A DNA stretch of 64,000 bases, from assembly GCF_009618275.1 (NCBI RefSeq), contig NZ_WIAD01000012.1:47286-111285 (forward strand), given 5' to 3'. A program made the position numbers and the translations under genes. Positions 33,305 through 43,079 of this stretch are shown here, in pieces (within the stretch, counting starts at the first letter, position 1; each line of letters opens with the position of its first letter). Origin of the DNA: Roseimaritima sediminicola. GTDB taxonomy: Bacteria; Planctomycetota; Planctomycetia; Pirellulales; Pirellulaceae. A model generated the notes under the pieces. That model was not told the origin of the DNA. It ran no database searches and saw only the letters and a program-made list of their open reading frames with translations.

Positions 33305-33324
33305 CGTGGTGGAGTCATCCTTGA

Positions 33325-35715
33325 CTAGGAGGAGTAGGAGAGGGGTTGAATCCCGGTGACGTATTGTTGGTTGCTCTGCAGTTTCGAGATGGCCGCTTCC
33401 ATATCGTAGAACTGTTTCAGCAAGCGTTCGCGTTCGTTTTCCAGACGCGTATTCAGGGCGTCGATGCGTTCGCTGTTGCGTTCGATCCGCGAGCTGAGGG
33501 CCGTGGTTCGGCTCAGCAGCATGCCGTTGTCGACGCCGACCAAGCGATCGGCCAGCGCGCTGAGCTTGGCGGCCGCGCCGGTTTCTTCGGTGGTGAAGAA
33601 CTGTTCGACCGCGGCGACGTCTTCTTCCAATCGGGCGGTCAGCTTCTTTTCGTCCAGTTCCATCTGGCCTTTGTCGTTCAGACGCAGACCGACTTCGGCC
33701 AACGAGCGGATGTCGCCGTTGCCGCGCATCACGCCCGACAGCAGCCGCGAGTAACCGGAATCGATCCGCAGCGCTTCGGTCGACCCGAACAACAGGCCGT
33801 AGCTGTCATTGGCAGCGTCGTAGAAGGTCAGCGAGTCCAGTTTTTCCTTCATCAGGTTGTACTGCTTGACCAGAGTCTTGGCCGCGTCGACCACGGCTTT
33901 GGGGTTCTCTTCGACGGTGACAGTAACGGGGCTGTCCGACAGGGCTTTGAGGGTCATCGAGAGGCCGCTGGAGTCGTCTTCGAAGACCCCGTCGAGGCTG
34001 GTTAGTTTGCGAGTCGAACCGGTCTGGTCGGTCAACAGAACCTCGGCGTCCTGGCCGGTGGACGTGGTTTGCATGGCCAGATCAAAACCCGACGTATCGA
34101 TGCTGAAGCGGCCCATTTGGCCCCCCTGCCGGCTGCTCAACTGCAGCGAATGCGTGCCGTCCTCGGTCGTGACGATGGTCGCTTTGACATAACGATCGGC
34201 GGCGTTGATTTTCTCCGCGATCGATTCCAGGGTGTCCTCGGCCGTGACGTCGACGCTGAGGAATTCACCGCCCTCGATGGCCTTCTTGGTCTCCCCATCG
34301 ATGGTCACCTCGACGGCTTCGCCGGCCCAACCCAATTCGCTGGCCGCGACCGCACCGTCGGTGTTTTCGACCGTCATCACCCCCGCACCGTCGGCCGTGT
34401 CGACCAGCGTGATCCCGTCGCCGTGGGCGTTGATACGGGCTTCGATTCCCAGCCCCAAGGAATTCACTTCATCGATCAACTCGCCCACCGTTTCCAGCCC
34501 GGCGAACTTCAGGTTGATCGCGCTGGAGGCGCCGGCCGAGTCGGTCAATTTGAACGATCCTGGGGTCAGCCCCCGGCCCTGGTTCAGTTGGGAGAGGGGC
34601 GTATCCGCATCGACCCACTGCCGGCCGAGGTGAGCGCCGTCCAGGATCGTGGATTCGCTGTCGGTGGCGATCCCCAGTCGCTGGGCCGTTTCGTCGGCGC
34701 TGGCGATCGTAAAGTTATTCGCGCTGCCGCCGGACAGGTCACGGATGCGGAGGCCGGTCTGGGAATCGTCCAGTTTGGCCACCAGATCCAGGCCGCTGGC
34801 ATTGATGGCTTCGAGGACCTGCTGGATGGTGTCGGCCGCGGAGACGTCGACTGTGGCGGAGGAGCCATCGCGGAGGGTGATGTCCAGGCTGGTCAGTTCG
34901 CCCAGACCTTGTCCGCCGCCCAGCTGCGACAGGGCCACGCCATGCAGATACGTCTGTCGGCCATCTTCGCCGGGGGGAGTCAGGTCGGCACCGGCGGCCA
35001 CATCGGCGGCCGCGTCCAGGCCGTACAGCCCCAGGTCGGCGGCCGTTTCGCCCTCGCCGATCTCTTCGACTCGCAGATTCGACACCGCCTCGCCGCTCAG
35101 GTCGGTCAGGGTGATTCGGTCCCGGTCGGCCGAAGCGCGGACCGCCACATCGGGGTGGTCGTTGATGGCGGCGAGCACATCGTCGATGGTCCGAGCCTCG
35201 GACAGATCGATATCGGCCGATGCGCCACTGCGATCGGTGACGCGAATCGAACCTCGCTGGACGCCCAGGCCCGCGTTCAATTCACTGAGGGCCATCGAAT
35301 GTTTCAGGTAGCCGCCGTTGCGAACCCGGATCTGGCCTTCCAGTTCCAGGGCGGCATCGACGCTCTCAAAACGCACCCGCGAGCTGGCGGCATGGGTGGC
35401 GGCCAACTGTTTGGTGGCCACCTGGTATTCGCCCAGCGGCGCTCCCTGCGAAGAGGAAACCGAGAGGGCGGCCTCATTGCTCGAAGCGTCCTTGCGGGTT
35501 TGAAACAGCGAACTTTCCGCCAGCCGATCGCCCGATAGCTGGACGGCGATCACCGACGCGGTCAGCTGCGAGATCGCTTCCTGCTGTTGGTTCAGCGTCT
35601 CGTTTCGGGCGACCAAGCGATCACGCGGGATCCCACTCAGATCGATCAATTGATCCACCGTGCCCTGAATATCAGTGCCGGTGATCAAGCCGATGGAGGT
35701 TTGGATTCTGCCCAT
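33325..35715 (-). CDS. fliD: Flagellar hook-associated protein 2 (filament cap) FliD, extended
   Basis: 796 residues from ATG 35715; an upstream in-frame start at 35838 would overlap the terminator of the flagellin gene. The N-terminal FliD domain is clear (SIGLITGTDIQGTVDQLIDL) and the C-terminal domain too (GYSRLLSGVMRGNGDIRSLAEVG, LEEDVAAVEQFFTTEETG, RLENERERLLKQFYDMEAAIS). The middle has three similar modules at about 145-230, 262-350 and 374-462, each with a G-x-G-L/V..SI/LDI/FKL-T-D/L-x-x-G/D-x-S-A and LxDLSG-like segment. FliD caps the growing filament outside the cell. Most FliD proteins are 450-700 residues, so the module triplication explains the extra length. Confidence 0.9.
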   Translation of the reverse strand: MGRIQTSIGLITGTDIQGTVDQLIDLSGIPRDRLVARNETLNQQQEAISQLTASVIAVQLSGDRLAESSLFQTRKDASSNEAALSVSSSQGAPLGEYQVATKQLAATHAASSRVRFESVDAALELEGQIRVRNGGYLKHSMALSELNAGLGVQRGSIRVTDRSGASADIDLSEARTIDDVLAAINDHPDVAVRASADRDRITLTDLSGEAVSNLRVEEIGEGETAADLGLYGLDAAADVAAGADLTPPGEDGRQTYLHGVALSQLGGGQGLGELTSLDITLRDGSSATVDVSAADTIQQVLEAINASGLDLVAKLDDSQTGLRIRDLSGGSANNFTIASADETAQRLGIATDSESTILDGAHLGRQWVDADTPLSQLNQGRGLTPGSFKLTDSAGASSAINLKFAGLETVGELIDEVNSLGLGIEARINAHGDGITLVDTADGAGVMTVENTDGAVAASELGWAGEAVEVTIDGETKKAIEGGEFLSVDVTAEDTLESIAEKINAADRYVKATIVTTEDGTHSLQLSSRQGGQMGRFSIDTSGFDLAMQTTSTGQDAEVLLTDQTGSTRKLTSLDGVFEDDSSGLSMTLKALSDSPVTVTVEENPKAVVDAAKTLVKQYNLMKEKLDSLTFYDAANDSYGLLFGSTEALRIDSGYSRLLSGVMRGNGDIRSLAEVGLRLNDKGQMELDEKKLTARLEEDVAAVEQFFTTEETGAAAKLSALADRLVGVDNGMLLSRTTALSSRIERNSERIDALNTRLENERERLLKQFYDMEAAISKLQSNQQYVTGIQPLSYSS

Positions 35716-35838
35716 GAGGGAGTCTGTTGCTGTGAAGAAGGCCTGCAGATGTTTTCTAAATCGGCAAGCTGTGCCGGCTGAGTTCAGTTTTTCGGACGCC
35801 GCTGCGGGCGGAGTTGCCGAGGGCGGTGGTGCGGGCAT

Positions 35839-35873
35839 AAAAAAACCAGCGGAAGGGACGCCCTTCCGCTGGT
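35839..35873 (-). terminator. Intrinsic terminator of the flagellin gene
   Basis: ACCAGCGGAAGGG (35845-35857), loop ACG, CCCTTCCGCTGGT (35861-35873) form a perfect 13-bp stem, followed on the minus strand by seven T residues (A-run 35839-35845 on plus). It lies 36 bp after the flagellin stop and separates flagellin from fliD transcription. Confidence 0.93.
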
Positions 35874-35908
35874 GTTCGTTTCTCAGTCAATCGTCCTGAC
35901 GCCGTGCT

Positions 35909-38900
35909 TTATCGGATCAGCGACAGCACGTTCTGCGGGTTCTGATTGGCCAGAGCCAGCACGTTGGTGCCCGACTGGACCAGGATCTGAGCCCGCGTCA
36001 ACTTGGCCGATTCGGCGGCGAAGTCGGCGTCGCGGATCGAGCTTTCGGCCTCTTGCAGGTTGGCCACGGTGTCGTTCAGCGAGACCAGGTTGCTTTCCAG
36101 CGTCGTCGCCTGGAACGCACCGAGCCGGCCGCGGATGCTGGTCACCTTGGTGATCACCTCGTCGACGATCTCAGCGGCTCCGGCGGCGTCGTTGACCAGG
36201 CTCTTGGCTTGGCCGCTGCCCAGTTCGTACAGCCGGCCCGAGGCACCGCCCAGTTTACCGGTGCTGACGCTGCTGATCCCCATCCGAGCTTGTTGGTTGG
36301 TGACCACTTCGCTACCGAGTTGGAACAGGGCGCCGCCGCCGGTGATCGAGAACGAGAAGCTTTCGTCCGAGCCGTCGTTGACGCTCAGCGACAGGTCCAA
36401 CGTGGCCGTATTGATCGACAGGCTGTTGCCTTTGCCGTTGGCCTGCGTGCCGTTGACCTGGGCCACGATGTCCGCACCCACGTCGCGGCGAGTGTCGAGG
36501 CTGGCGGTGAAGTTGCCACCGGCACCTTCGCTGATCACGTCGATCGCCACCTTGGCATCGCTGCCGTAGGCCGAGGTGCTGAATTCCAGATTGCCGTCGA
36601 CGTTGCTGGCGGTGACGCCCGTCGCGTCGTTGACCAGGTTGATGGCCGAAGCCACGTCGTCGATCGTTGCTCCGGCTTTGAAGTTGAACGTCTCCGCACC
36701 GTTGGTGCCGGTCAGTTCGAACACCAGGTCGTCGGACAAGCCACCGGTATCGCTGACCGTTGCCGTGGCGTCGGCGACCGTCGTGTTGGCGATGTTCAAT
36801 TCGCCCGCCGTATTGACCGTTGCGGTGAAGTCGGTGGCGTCGATGACGGCCTTCAGATCATCCAGGCTCTGCGGAGCCCCGCTGTTGACCGTAACGGTCA
36901 ACGTGTTGCTGTCCTCGTCGTAGGCCGCCGCGTTGGCGTCGCCGCTGACGAAAGTGACCGTCGCATTGGCGTACTTGGGATCGTTGCTGTCGGCAGCGAT
37001 CGAAAGGGCCGGCGTCGAGGCGGTCAGGGTCGAGGACGTCGGTGTGGCGGTGGCGAATTCCACAGCCGCAGCCGGGGAATCGGCCGAGCCGGTGAAGCCG
37101 TCCAGGTTGCTGATCGCTTCGGCAACCTTCTGACGCGTCACGCCGTCGCCGTTGCCACGCACCGTCAACGTGTTGGTCGCTTCGTCGTAGCTGGCATCGG
37201 CCGCACCGACCGCCAGAGCGTCGCCGTTGGAGTCGACCGTGCTGTTGACGAAGTTGATCTGCGTGCCGGCGGCGATGCTCGAGTCCGCCGAAACCGATAC
37301 GCCCGGCGTGCCCGCGTCGGCACCGCCGACGGTCGTTCCGTTGGCGATCACCGTATTGTCGATGTTCAACACGCCGTCGGTGTTGATTTCCATGTTGAAA
37401 TCGGTGGCATCGACCACGGCCTTGATGTCGGCCAGGGTTTGCGGAGCCGTATTGTCGACGGTGATCGTCAACGTGTTGCTGTTGGCATCGTAAGCCGCGG
37501 CGTTGGAGGCACCGGAGGCGAAGGCCACGGTCGTGCCTTCCAGGGCGCTGCCGGTGGCATCGGCCGAGATCGTAAAGTCCGGCGTGGTGGAGGCCAACGT
37601 CGCATCCAAGGGCTTGGCCGAAGCAAACCGCATCGCCTTGGCCGCGCTGTTGGCCGTGGCGCTGAAGCCGTCGACCGCGCTGATCGCGGCGGCCACCTTG
37701 TCGCGGGTCACGCTGTCGCCGTTGCCACGAATTTCCAGCGTATTGGTACCGCTGTTGTAATAGGCTTCGGCTTCGCCCGCGGCCAGGGCAGTGGTGTCCT
37801 GCTTGGTCGTCGAATTGATGAAGGTGACGGTCGTGCCGGCCGTGATGCCGGAATCCGCCGTGATCTCCACCGTACCGGCCAAGGCGTCCACACCGTTGGT
37901 CGTCGTGGCCGACAGGGCCGTCGAATCGATGTTCAAGTCACCCCCGGTGTTGACCGTGGCGGTGAAATCGGTGTTGGCATCGATCACGGTTTTCAAGTCG
38001 GCCAGCGACTGCGAACCGTTGTTGTCGACCGTGACGGTCAACGTATTGGTGTCGGCATCGTAAGCGGCGTCGTTGGACGAGCCGGTTACGAAGTTGATGG
38101 TCGCACCGTCATAGGCCGCACCGGCGTTGTCCGCGGTCAGCGTCAACGACGAAGTGACGTCCGCCATGTTGACGTCGGCAGGCGTGGACGAATTGAATGC
38201 CACCGTCGTAGCGGCCGTTCCGGCCGTCGCACTGAAGTTGGCCAAACCGTCGATGGCCGTGGCCACGTCGCCGCGAGTCACCGTGTCGCCGTTACCGCGA
38301 ACGGTGATCGTGTTGGTTCCCGAATCGTACACCGCTTCGGCAGCTCCGACGGCCAGGGCGTCGCCGTTGGAGTCGGTGGCGCTGTCCTGGAACGTGATCG
38401 TGGTTCCCGAGGCGATACTCGAATCCGCGGTGATCGCGATGTCGGTTTCGGCCGTGGCGTTCTGCGTGGTGAACGTCACGGTCGCTTCGGCAGCGGTGGC
38501 GTTGGCGGCACCGACAGCCCCGGACTGGTTGGTCAGGGTGAAATTCGCCGCGGTGGCCGTGGCGGGGCTGCCGCCGACGTCGGCCGTTTGGTTGGTCAGT
38601 TCGATATCGGCCGTGGCGGTCGACGGAGCTTCGAACGCGGCACTTCCCGCCGTGACCTTGGCCTGCCGGGCCGCCGAGGTGATGTTGACGTTCACCGTGA
38701 CTTCGCCCGTCGCACCCAGGTTGGCCTGGTCGATCTGCGCGTCGTTAACGCTGGAGACTTGATTGACCGTGCTGACGAAGTCCAGCGAACCGTCCAGCAG
38801 CTTGCGGCCCTGGAAGGTGGTCGTCTGGGCGATTCGGTTGAGGGCTTCCAGGGAGCTGTCGATCTGCAGCTGGTTAGCCGCGATTTCGTCGTCGCTCAGA

Positions 38901-39208
38901 GCACCCGAGTTGGCGGCTTCGACAACCAGTCCGCGGATGTCCCCCAGCAGGCTGCTGACCTGGCCCAGGGCGCTGTCGGCGGTGCTGATGATCTGGCTGG
39001 CTCGCTTGGTGTTGCTGATCGCCTTGTTCAAGCCGCCGATCTCGCTCCGCAACGCCTCGCTGGCGATCAGACCCGCCGGGTCGTCGGCTCCGGAGTTGAT
39101 CCGCAGACCGGTGCTCAATCGAGTCAGCGATTCCTGCAATGAATTGTTGGATTGCTGAAGGCGGTTCTGAGCGATCAGCGAAGGTACGTTCGTGTTAATT
39201 CGTGTCAT
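35909..39208 (-). CDS. fliC: Giant flagellin with three 190-residue repeats
   Basis: 1099 residues. The N-terminal D0/D1 region is typical (MTRINTNVPSLIAQNRLQQS, LSTGLRINSGADDPAGLIAS), as is the C-terminal one (ESSIRDADFAAESAKLTRAQ, VQSGTNVLALANQNPQNVLSLIR). The surface-exposed middle is greatly enlarged. Units begin at residues 261, 451 and 641 (ADSSIASGTT, ADSGITAGTT, ADSSIAAGTQ), an exact 190-residue period, and each unit is two related ~95-residue halves. Repeats end near 815. It builds the filament outside the cell and should depend on the FliS and FliD encoded next to it. Normal flagellins are 270-550 residues. Confidence 0.95.
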   Translation of the reverse strand: MTRINTNVPSLIAQNRLQQSNNSLQESLTRLSTGLRINSGADDPAGLIASEALRSEIGGLNKAISNTKRASQIISTADSALGQVSSLLGDIRGLVVEAANSGALSDDEIAANQLQIDSSLEALNRIAQTTTFQGRKLLDGSLDFVSTVNQVSSVNDAQIDQANLGATGEVTVNVNITSAARQAKVTAGSAAFEAPSTATADIELTNQTADVGGSPATATAANFTLTNQSGAVGAANATAAEATVTFTTQNATAETDIAITADSSIASGTTITFQDSATDSNGDALAVGAAEAVYDSGTNTITVRGNGDTVTRGDVATAIDGLANFSATAGTAATTVAFNSSTPADVNMADVTSSLTLTADNAGAAYDGATINFVTGSSNDAAYDADTNTLTVTVDNNGSQSLADLKTVIDANTDFTATVNTGGDLNIDSTALSATTTNGVDALAGTVEITADSGITAGTTVTFINSTTKQDTTALAAGEAEAYYNSGTNTLEIRGNGDSVTRDKVAAAISAVDGFSATANSAAKAMRFASAKPLDATLASTTPDFTISADATGSALEGTTVAFASGASNAAAYDANSNTLTITVDNTAPQTLADIKAVVDATDFNMEINTDGVLNIDNTVIANGTTVGGADAGTPGVSVSADSSIAAGTQINFVNSTVDSNGDALAVGAADASYDEATNTLTVRGNGDGVTRQKVAEAISNLDGFTGSADSPAAAVEFATATPTSSTLTASTPALSIAADSNDPKYANATVTFVSGDANAAAYDEDSNTLTVTVNSGAPQSLDDLKAVIDATDFTATVNTAGELNIANTTVADATATVSDTGGLSDDLVFELTGTNGAETFNFKAGATIDDVASAINLVNDATGVTASNVDGNLEFSTSAYGSDAKVAIDVISEGAGGNFTASLDTRRDVGADIVAQVNGTQANGKGNSLSINTATLDLSLSVNDGSDESFSFSITGGGALFQLGSEVVTNQQARMGISSVSTGKLGGASGRLYELGSGQAKSLVNDAAGAAEIVDEVITKVTSIRGRLGAFQATTLESNLVSLNDTVANLQEAESSIRDADFAAESAKLTRAQILVQSGTNVLALANQNPQNVLSLIR
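36764..38437 (-). repeat. Three 570-bp coding repeats in the flagellin gene
   Basis: Corresponds to residues 258-815 of the giant flagellin: three units of 190 residues, each holding the landmarks NGDALAVGAA, VRGNGD-x-VTR and AAYD-x-D-x-NTLT-V/I-TV in the same order. The units have diverged at DNA level but the landmarks are strongly kept. Confidence 0.85.
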
Positions 39209-39640
39209 AGCTCTACTGCCCTTGTTCCTGATTGAGGGTGGGTCATTTTGGACTTGTCAAACCGACCCACAAGTCGGATGACAGGGACACCCTCATGCCG
39301 GGGGCCTGAGGGAGCCGTTGGTTGGTTTTGGCGAGTGACGGTCACTCTTGTTGCAGAAACGGTCGTTTCCACAGCCCCAGCGGTTCGTCCCTGCTCGGGA
39401 ATCAACTGTCCCATTTTCCGCCGTACGGAAACATCGGCCATCGAAGGCCTTCGGGTCGCACCTTAGCTAAGCAAAACAATCGGGAATGCCGAATGCTTGA
39501 GAAACATTCCCTATAACCGTTACAAGCTGCCCGGTTTGCCATGAGCTTTTCGCAAGTCATCCCTCCGCCGGACGGTGCCAGTGCAGCATCCGGACTATGG
39601 CTCGTTCCCCGCTCACCCCCACCAGCGAACCCATTAGTTC

Positions 39641-39860
<220 letters not shown>

Positions 39861-39898
39861 CCGCAGCGGTCCCGATCAATTCCACCCATCGCCCTGTC

Positions 39899-39961
39899 GA
39901 GTACGAGTACCGCTGCGCTGAGTACGAGTACCGCTGCGCTGAGTACGAGTACCGCTTCGCA
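39899..39961 (+). repeat. 21-bp tandem repeat, three units
   Basis: The unit GAGTACGAGTACCGCTGCGCT is at 39899-39919 and 39920-39940, with a third slightly altered copy at 39941-39961. It contains the same GAGTAC core as the reverse complement of the hexamer array just before it, so it may derive from it. Confidence 0.88.
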
Positions 39962-40067
39962 GAGGGGGAGCCGATACAGTACGATGCAATCGCTGCGGCT
40001 CACCCGAGGACGGCTTCCTGGGTTCGCGAGCTGCCGCGTTCGTTTTCTGCTGAATGAGCTGTTTACT

Positions 40068-41393
40068 ATGCGTGTTTTCGCTGTGCTTGCTTTCGTCTGT
40101 GTGTTCGGATCTCCGCTGTTGGCCGAGGACGACTGGCCGGCGTTTTTGGGCGGGACGCAGCGGCAAACCGCGACCGGTCCGGTGCCGCTGGAGTGGTCGC
40201 CGGAGCAGAACATCCGCTGGCAGACGCCGCTTCCGGGCCACGGGCAGTCCAGCCCGGTCGTGGTCGATGGCCAGGTCTACCTGACGGCGGTCGAGGGGCC
40301 GAACAAAGAAACCAATCTGGTGATCTGTCTGGAGCTGGCCGGCGGCGAGCCGCTTTGGCAGCATTCTTCGGCCAGCAGTTTGCCGGTCAAGAACGATACC
40401 TACACCAGCCGGGCCGCGCCGACGCCGGTCGCCGATGCGGACGGGGTGTATGCGTTTTTCGAAAGCGGCAATCTGGTGGCCGTGGACCCTGAGGGCGAGG
40501 TTCGCTGGCAACGTGATTTGTTGGCCGATTACGGTCGCTACGAAGGACGATTCGGCCTCGGTGCGTCGCTGGCCCAAACGGACGACCGCGTGTTTGTCCT
40601 GGCCGACAACGAAGGGCCTTCCTACCTGTTGGCGTTGGAAAAATCCACGGGCGAAACGCTGTGGAAGACCGATCGAACCAGCCGCGTGTCCTGGTCCTCG
40701 CCGATGATCTTGAACGTGGCGGGCGAGCCGCAGATCGTGGTCAGCTCGGCCGGCAGCGTCGATGGTTACGATCCCCGGGACGGTCGCCAGCTATGGACCC
40801 TGGGCGACGTCGGCGGCAATACGGTCGCTTCGCCGGTGCCCTTCGGCGAGGGACGTTTCCTGGTGGGCGCCTCGGCCGGACGCAATGGTGAAAACAGCGA
40901 AGGAGCCCGACGATCGAACATGGCCGTCGCGGTAGAGCCTGATGGCGATGGTTATCGCGCCGAGGTACTGTGGCGAAACGAAAAAGCTTCCAGCTCGTTC
41001 GGTTCGCCCATCGCCCATCGCGGACTGGCCTACTACACCAACCGTGCCGGCGTCCTGTTTTGCCTGGATGCCAAGACGGGCAAGCCACAGTACACCGTGC
41101 GGCTGCAGAGCAACTGGGCGACGCCGCTGGCCGTGGAAGACCGCGTCTACGTGTTCGGCAAGAACGGAGAAACGACCGTGCTGGCCGCGGGTCCGAAAAA
41201 ACAGGTGCTGGCGGTCAACGATCTTCGGAAATCCGGTGATCAAGCAGCGGAAGACGGCAACGAGGCCGCGGGCCGCTTCGCCGGGGAGACCCTGTACGGG
41301 GTGGCTCTGACGGCGCACGGCGTCCTGGTGCGGACGGGCGAGCGCCTGTTCCTGCTCGGCAAAGAGACCCGCTCGGCCGTTCCATCGCAGTAA
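40068..41393 (+). CDS. Exported PQQ-like beta-propeller protein
   Basis: 441 residues from ATG 40068. A signal peptide (MRVFAVLAFVCVFGSPLLAE) is followed by DWPAFLGGTQRQTATGPVPLEWSPE, the opening typical for planctomycete PQQ-repeat proteins, then blades such as GNLVAVDPEGEVRWQ, ALEKSTGETLWKTDR, YDPRDGRQLWTLGD and CLDAKTGKPQYTV. Probably an eight-bladed propeller in the periplasm. It belongs to the same broad family as the protein at 22041. The function is unknown; catalytic PQQ ligands are not evident. In-frame sequence upstream of 40068 is only the hexamer array. Confidence 0.82.
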   Translation: MRVFAVLAFVCVFGSPLLAEDDWPAFLGGTQRQTATGPVPLEWSPEQNIRWQTPLPGHGQSSPVVVDGQVYLTAVEGPNKETNLVICLELAGGEPLWQHSSASSLPVKNDTYTSRAAPTPVADADGVYAFFESGNLVAVDPEGEVRWQRDLLADYGRYEGRFGLGASLAQTDDRVFVLADNEGPSYLLALEKSTGETLWKTDRTSRVSWSSPMILNVAGEPQIVVSSAGSVDGYDPRDGRQLWTLGDVGGNTVASPVPFGEGRFLVGASAGRNGENSEGARRSNMAVAVEPDGDGYRAEVLWRNEKASSSFGSPIAHRGLAYYTNRAGVLFCLDAKTGKPQYTVRLQSNWATPLAVEDRVYVFGKNGETTVLAAGPKKQVLAVNDLRKSGDQAAEDGNEAAGRFAGETLYGVALTAHGVLVRTGERLFLLGKETRSAVPSQ

Positions 41394-41458
41394 ACGCCTC
41401 TCGCCCCAATGGATCGAGCGTCCGCGGTTTGGGAATTTCTCGGCTGGGGACAGCCGAG

Positions 41459-42985
41459 CTACTTTGAGCCGGGTTTGCCGCGGCGCCGCGACTTGTGGGG
41501 CTTGCGGCTGCCGGCGGCGTTGCCGCCGCCACCATCGCGCGAGGATCGCGAACGCGAGTCCAGCGGGTCGGTGGATCCGCTGCGGCGTTTCTTTTTGTTC
41601 GCCGGGAACTTGGTTTTCCAGCCACCACCCTGGCCACCTCGGCCACCCTGGCCGGCGGAGTTGCCGCGCCGTGTTCCCCCGCCCCCCCCGCTGCCACCTC
41701 GGCCTCGGCGACTCGGTCCGGCGGCCAGCTTGGCGCGGCGAGCGTCGGCTTCGTTAAAGCGATCGTGGTGCGGTTGATTCGATTCGATCCGAATCCGCTT
41801 GCCGATCTGTTTCTCGACGGCCTTCAGGGAATCCCAATCGTTGACGGTGCAGAAGGTGATCGCCATCCCGTCGGCGCCGGCTCGGCCGGTGCGTCCGATA
41901 CGATGCACGTAGCTGTCCGGATCGTGGGGGATGTCGAAATTGACGACGTGGCTGAGGCCGTCGATGTCCAGGCCGCGAGCCGCCAAATCGGTCGCGATCA
42001 AAACGTCCAGCTTGCCTTTCTTGAAAGCCTGCAGGACGCGGTTGCGACCCGCCTGCGTCTTGCCGCCGTGGATCGCTTCGCAGCGAAGTCCGTCTTTGCA
42101 GAGGTGTTTCTTCAGCCGATCCGCGCCGCGCTTGGTATTGGTAAATACCAGAACTTGACCCGTGGCTTCGGTTTGCATGACGTGCTGAAGCAGTTTCAGC
42201 TTGTCGGTATGCGGCACCATCATCACGCATTGTTCGATGCGATCGACCGTCGAGGCGGGCGGCGTGACGATCACTTCCACGTGATCGGTCAGCAGGCCGG
42301 CAGCCAGTTTTTTGACCGGCGGCGCCATCGTCGCCGAAAAGAACAGCGAATGACGTTGCTCGGGCAACTCGCGCATGATGCGGCGCAGATCGGGCAGGAA
42401 GCCCATGTCCAGCATCCGGTCGGCTTCGTCCAGGATGAAAGTATGGACGTCATCGAAGCACAGAGCCCCTTGGCCGAACAGGTCCAGCAGGCGGCCGGGC
42501 GTGGCCACGCAGATATCCACGCCGCGCTGGAGGGCTTGGACTTGGCGGCCTTGGCTGACACCGCCGAACACCGTGGTCATACGGAATTTCAGGTGACGGC
42601 CATAGGTATCAAAGCTGTCGGCGATCTGGGTGGCCAGCTCGCGCGTCGGCGCCAGGACCAGCACCGGCGGCGCTTTGCGGCGGGGACGCCTGTCGAGGGC
42701 ATCGAGTTTCTGCAGGATGGGGATGGCGAAGGCGGCGGTTTTTCCGGTGCCCGTTTGGGCGCAGCCCAGCAGGTCACGGCCTTGGAGCAGGGGCCCGATG
42801 GCGGCCGCCTGGATGGGAGTCGGACGGTAGTAGCCTTCGGCGTGGAGGGCCCGCTGAATGGGCTCGATCAGGTCGAATTCGAAGAAACTTTCTACGGACG
42901 GCGAAGCGGATTCGGTCAAGGTGAGCAAGGGCGTCGGAAGGTGGGGAGCGAGTTCTGGGGGGAAATAAAAACAGCGTCGCACCAC
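41459..42985 (-). CDS. DEAD-box RNA helicase (RhlE-like)
   Basis: 508 residues from GTG 42985; a start a little further down is possible because the helicase core begins at FFEFDLIEPIQRAL (about residue 34). Motifs in order: Q-motif (RPTPIQ), I (AQTGTGKT), Ia (PTRELA), GG, Ib (TPGR), II (DEAD), III (SAT), IV (VFTNTK), V (ARGLDI) and VI (HRIGRTGRAG). The C-terminal tail of about 110 residues is rich in Gly, Arg and Lys (RRGRGGSGGGGGTRRG) and should bind RNA. It unwinds RNA in ribosome assembly or at low temperature. The neighbouring RRM protein gene on the same strand fits a cold or RNA-metabolism unit. Confidence 0.93.
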   Translation of the reverse strand: MVRRCFYFPPELAPHLPTPLLTLTESASPSVESFFEFDLIEPIQRALHAEGYYRPTPIQAAAIGPLLQGRDLLGCAQTGTGKTAAFAIPILQKLDALDRRPRRKAPPVLVLAPTRELATQIADSFDTYGRHLKFRMTTVFGGVSQGRQVQALQRGVDICVATPGRLLDLFGQGALCFDDVHTFILDEADRMLDMGFLPDLRRIMRELPEQRHSLFFSATMAPPVKKLAAGLLTDHVEVIVTPPASTVDRIEQCVMMVPHTDKLKLLQHVMQTEATGQVLVFTNTKRGADRLKKHLCKDGLRCEAIHGGKTQAGRNRVLQAFKKGKLDVLIATDLAARGLDIDGLSHVVNFDIPHDPDSYVHRIGRTGRAGADGMAITFCTVNDWDSLKAVEKQIGKRIRIESNQPHHDRFNEADARRAKLAAGPSRRGRGGSGGGGGTRRGNSAGQGGRGGQGGGWKTKFPANKKKRRSGSTDPLDSRSRSSRDGGGGNAAGSRKPHKSRRRGKPGSK

Positions 42986-43020
42986 AACCGGTGGACGCTG
43001 CGCATCGGTGATTCAATCAG

Positions 43021-43070
43021 CAAACGCGTTTTCAGTCAGCTAAGGCCTTGTTCAACAAACGCGTTTTCAG
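43021..43070 (+). repeat. 15-bp direct repeat pair between helicase and RRM genes
   Basis: CAAACGCGTTTTCAG occurs at 43021-43035 and 43056-43070, a perfect repeat with a 35-bp period. It lies between the stop of the RRM gene and the start of the helicase gene, i.e. in the likely helicase leader. Confidence 0.8.
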
Positions 43071-43079
43071 AAATCGGGC

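Noticed and set aside
36053..39142. A 1029-codon open frame on the plus strand opposite the flagellin gene
   Set aside because: It is the antisense shadow of the repetitive, high-GC flagellin gene; no start signal and a composition dominated by Arg/Gly/Asp/Val typical of shadows.
39205..39441. Small minus-strand frame directly upstream of flagellin
   Set aside because: It ends inside the flagellin start, lacks a ribosome-binding site and has no recognisable features; more likely the flagellin leader.
39209..39540. Sigma-28 or sigma-54 promoter for flagellin
   Set aside because: Only partial matches with wrong spacing (for example GCCGATGT without a -35 box 15 bp away) were found.
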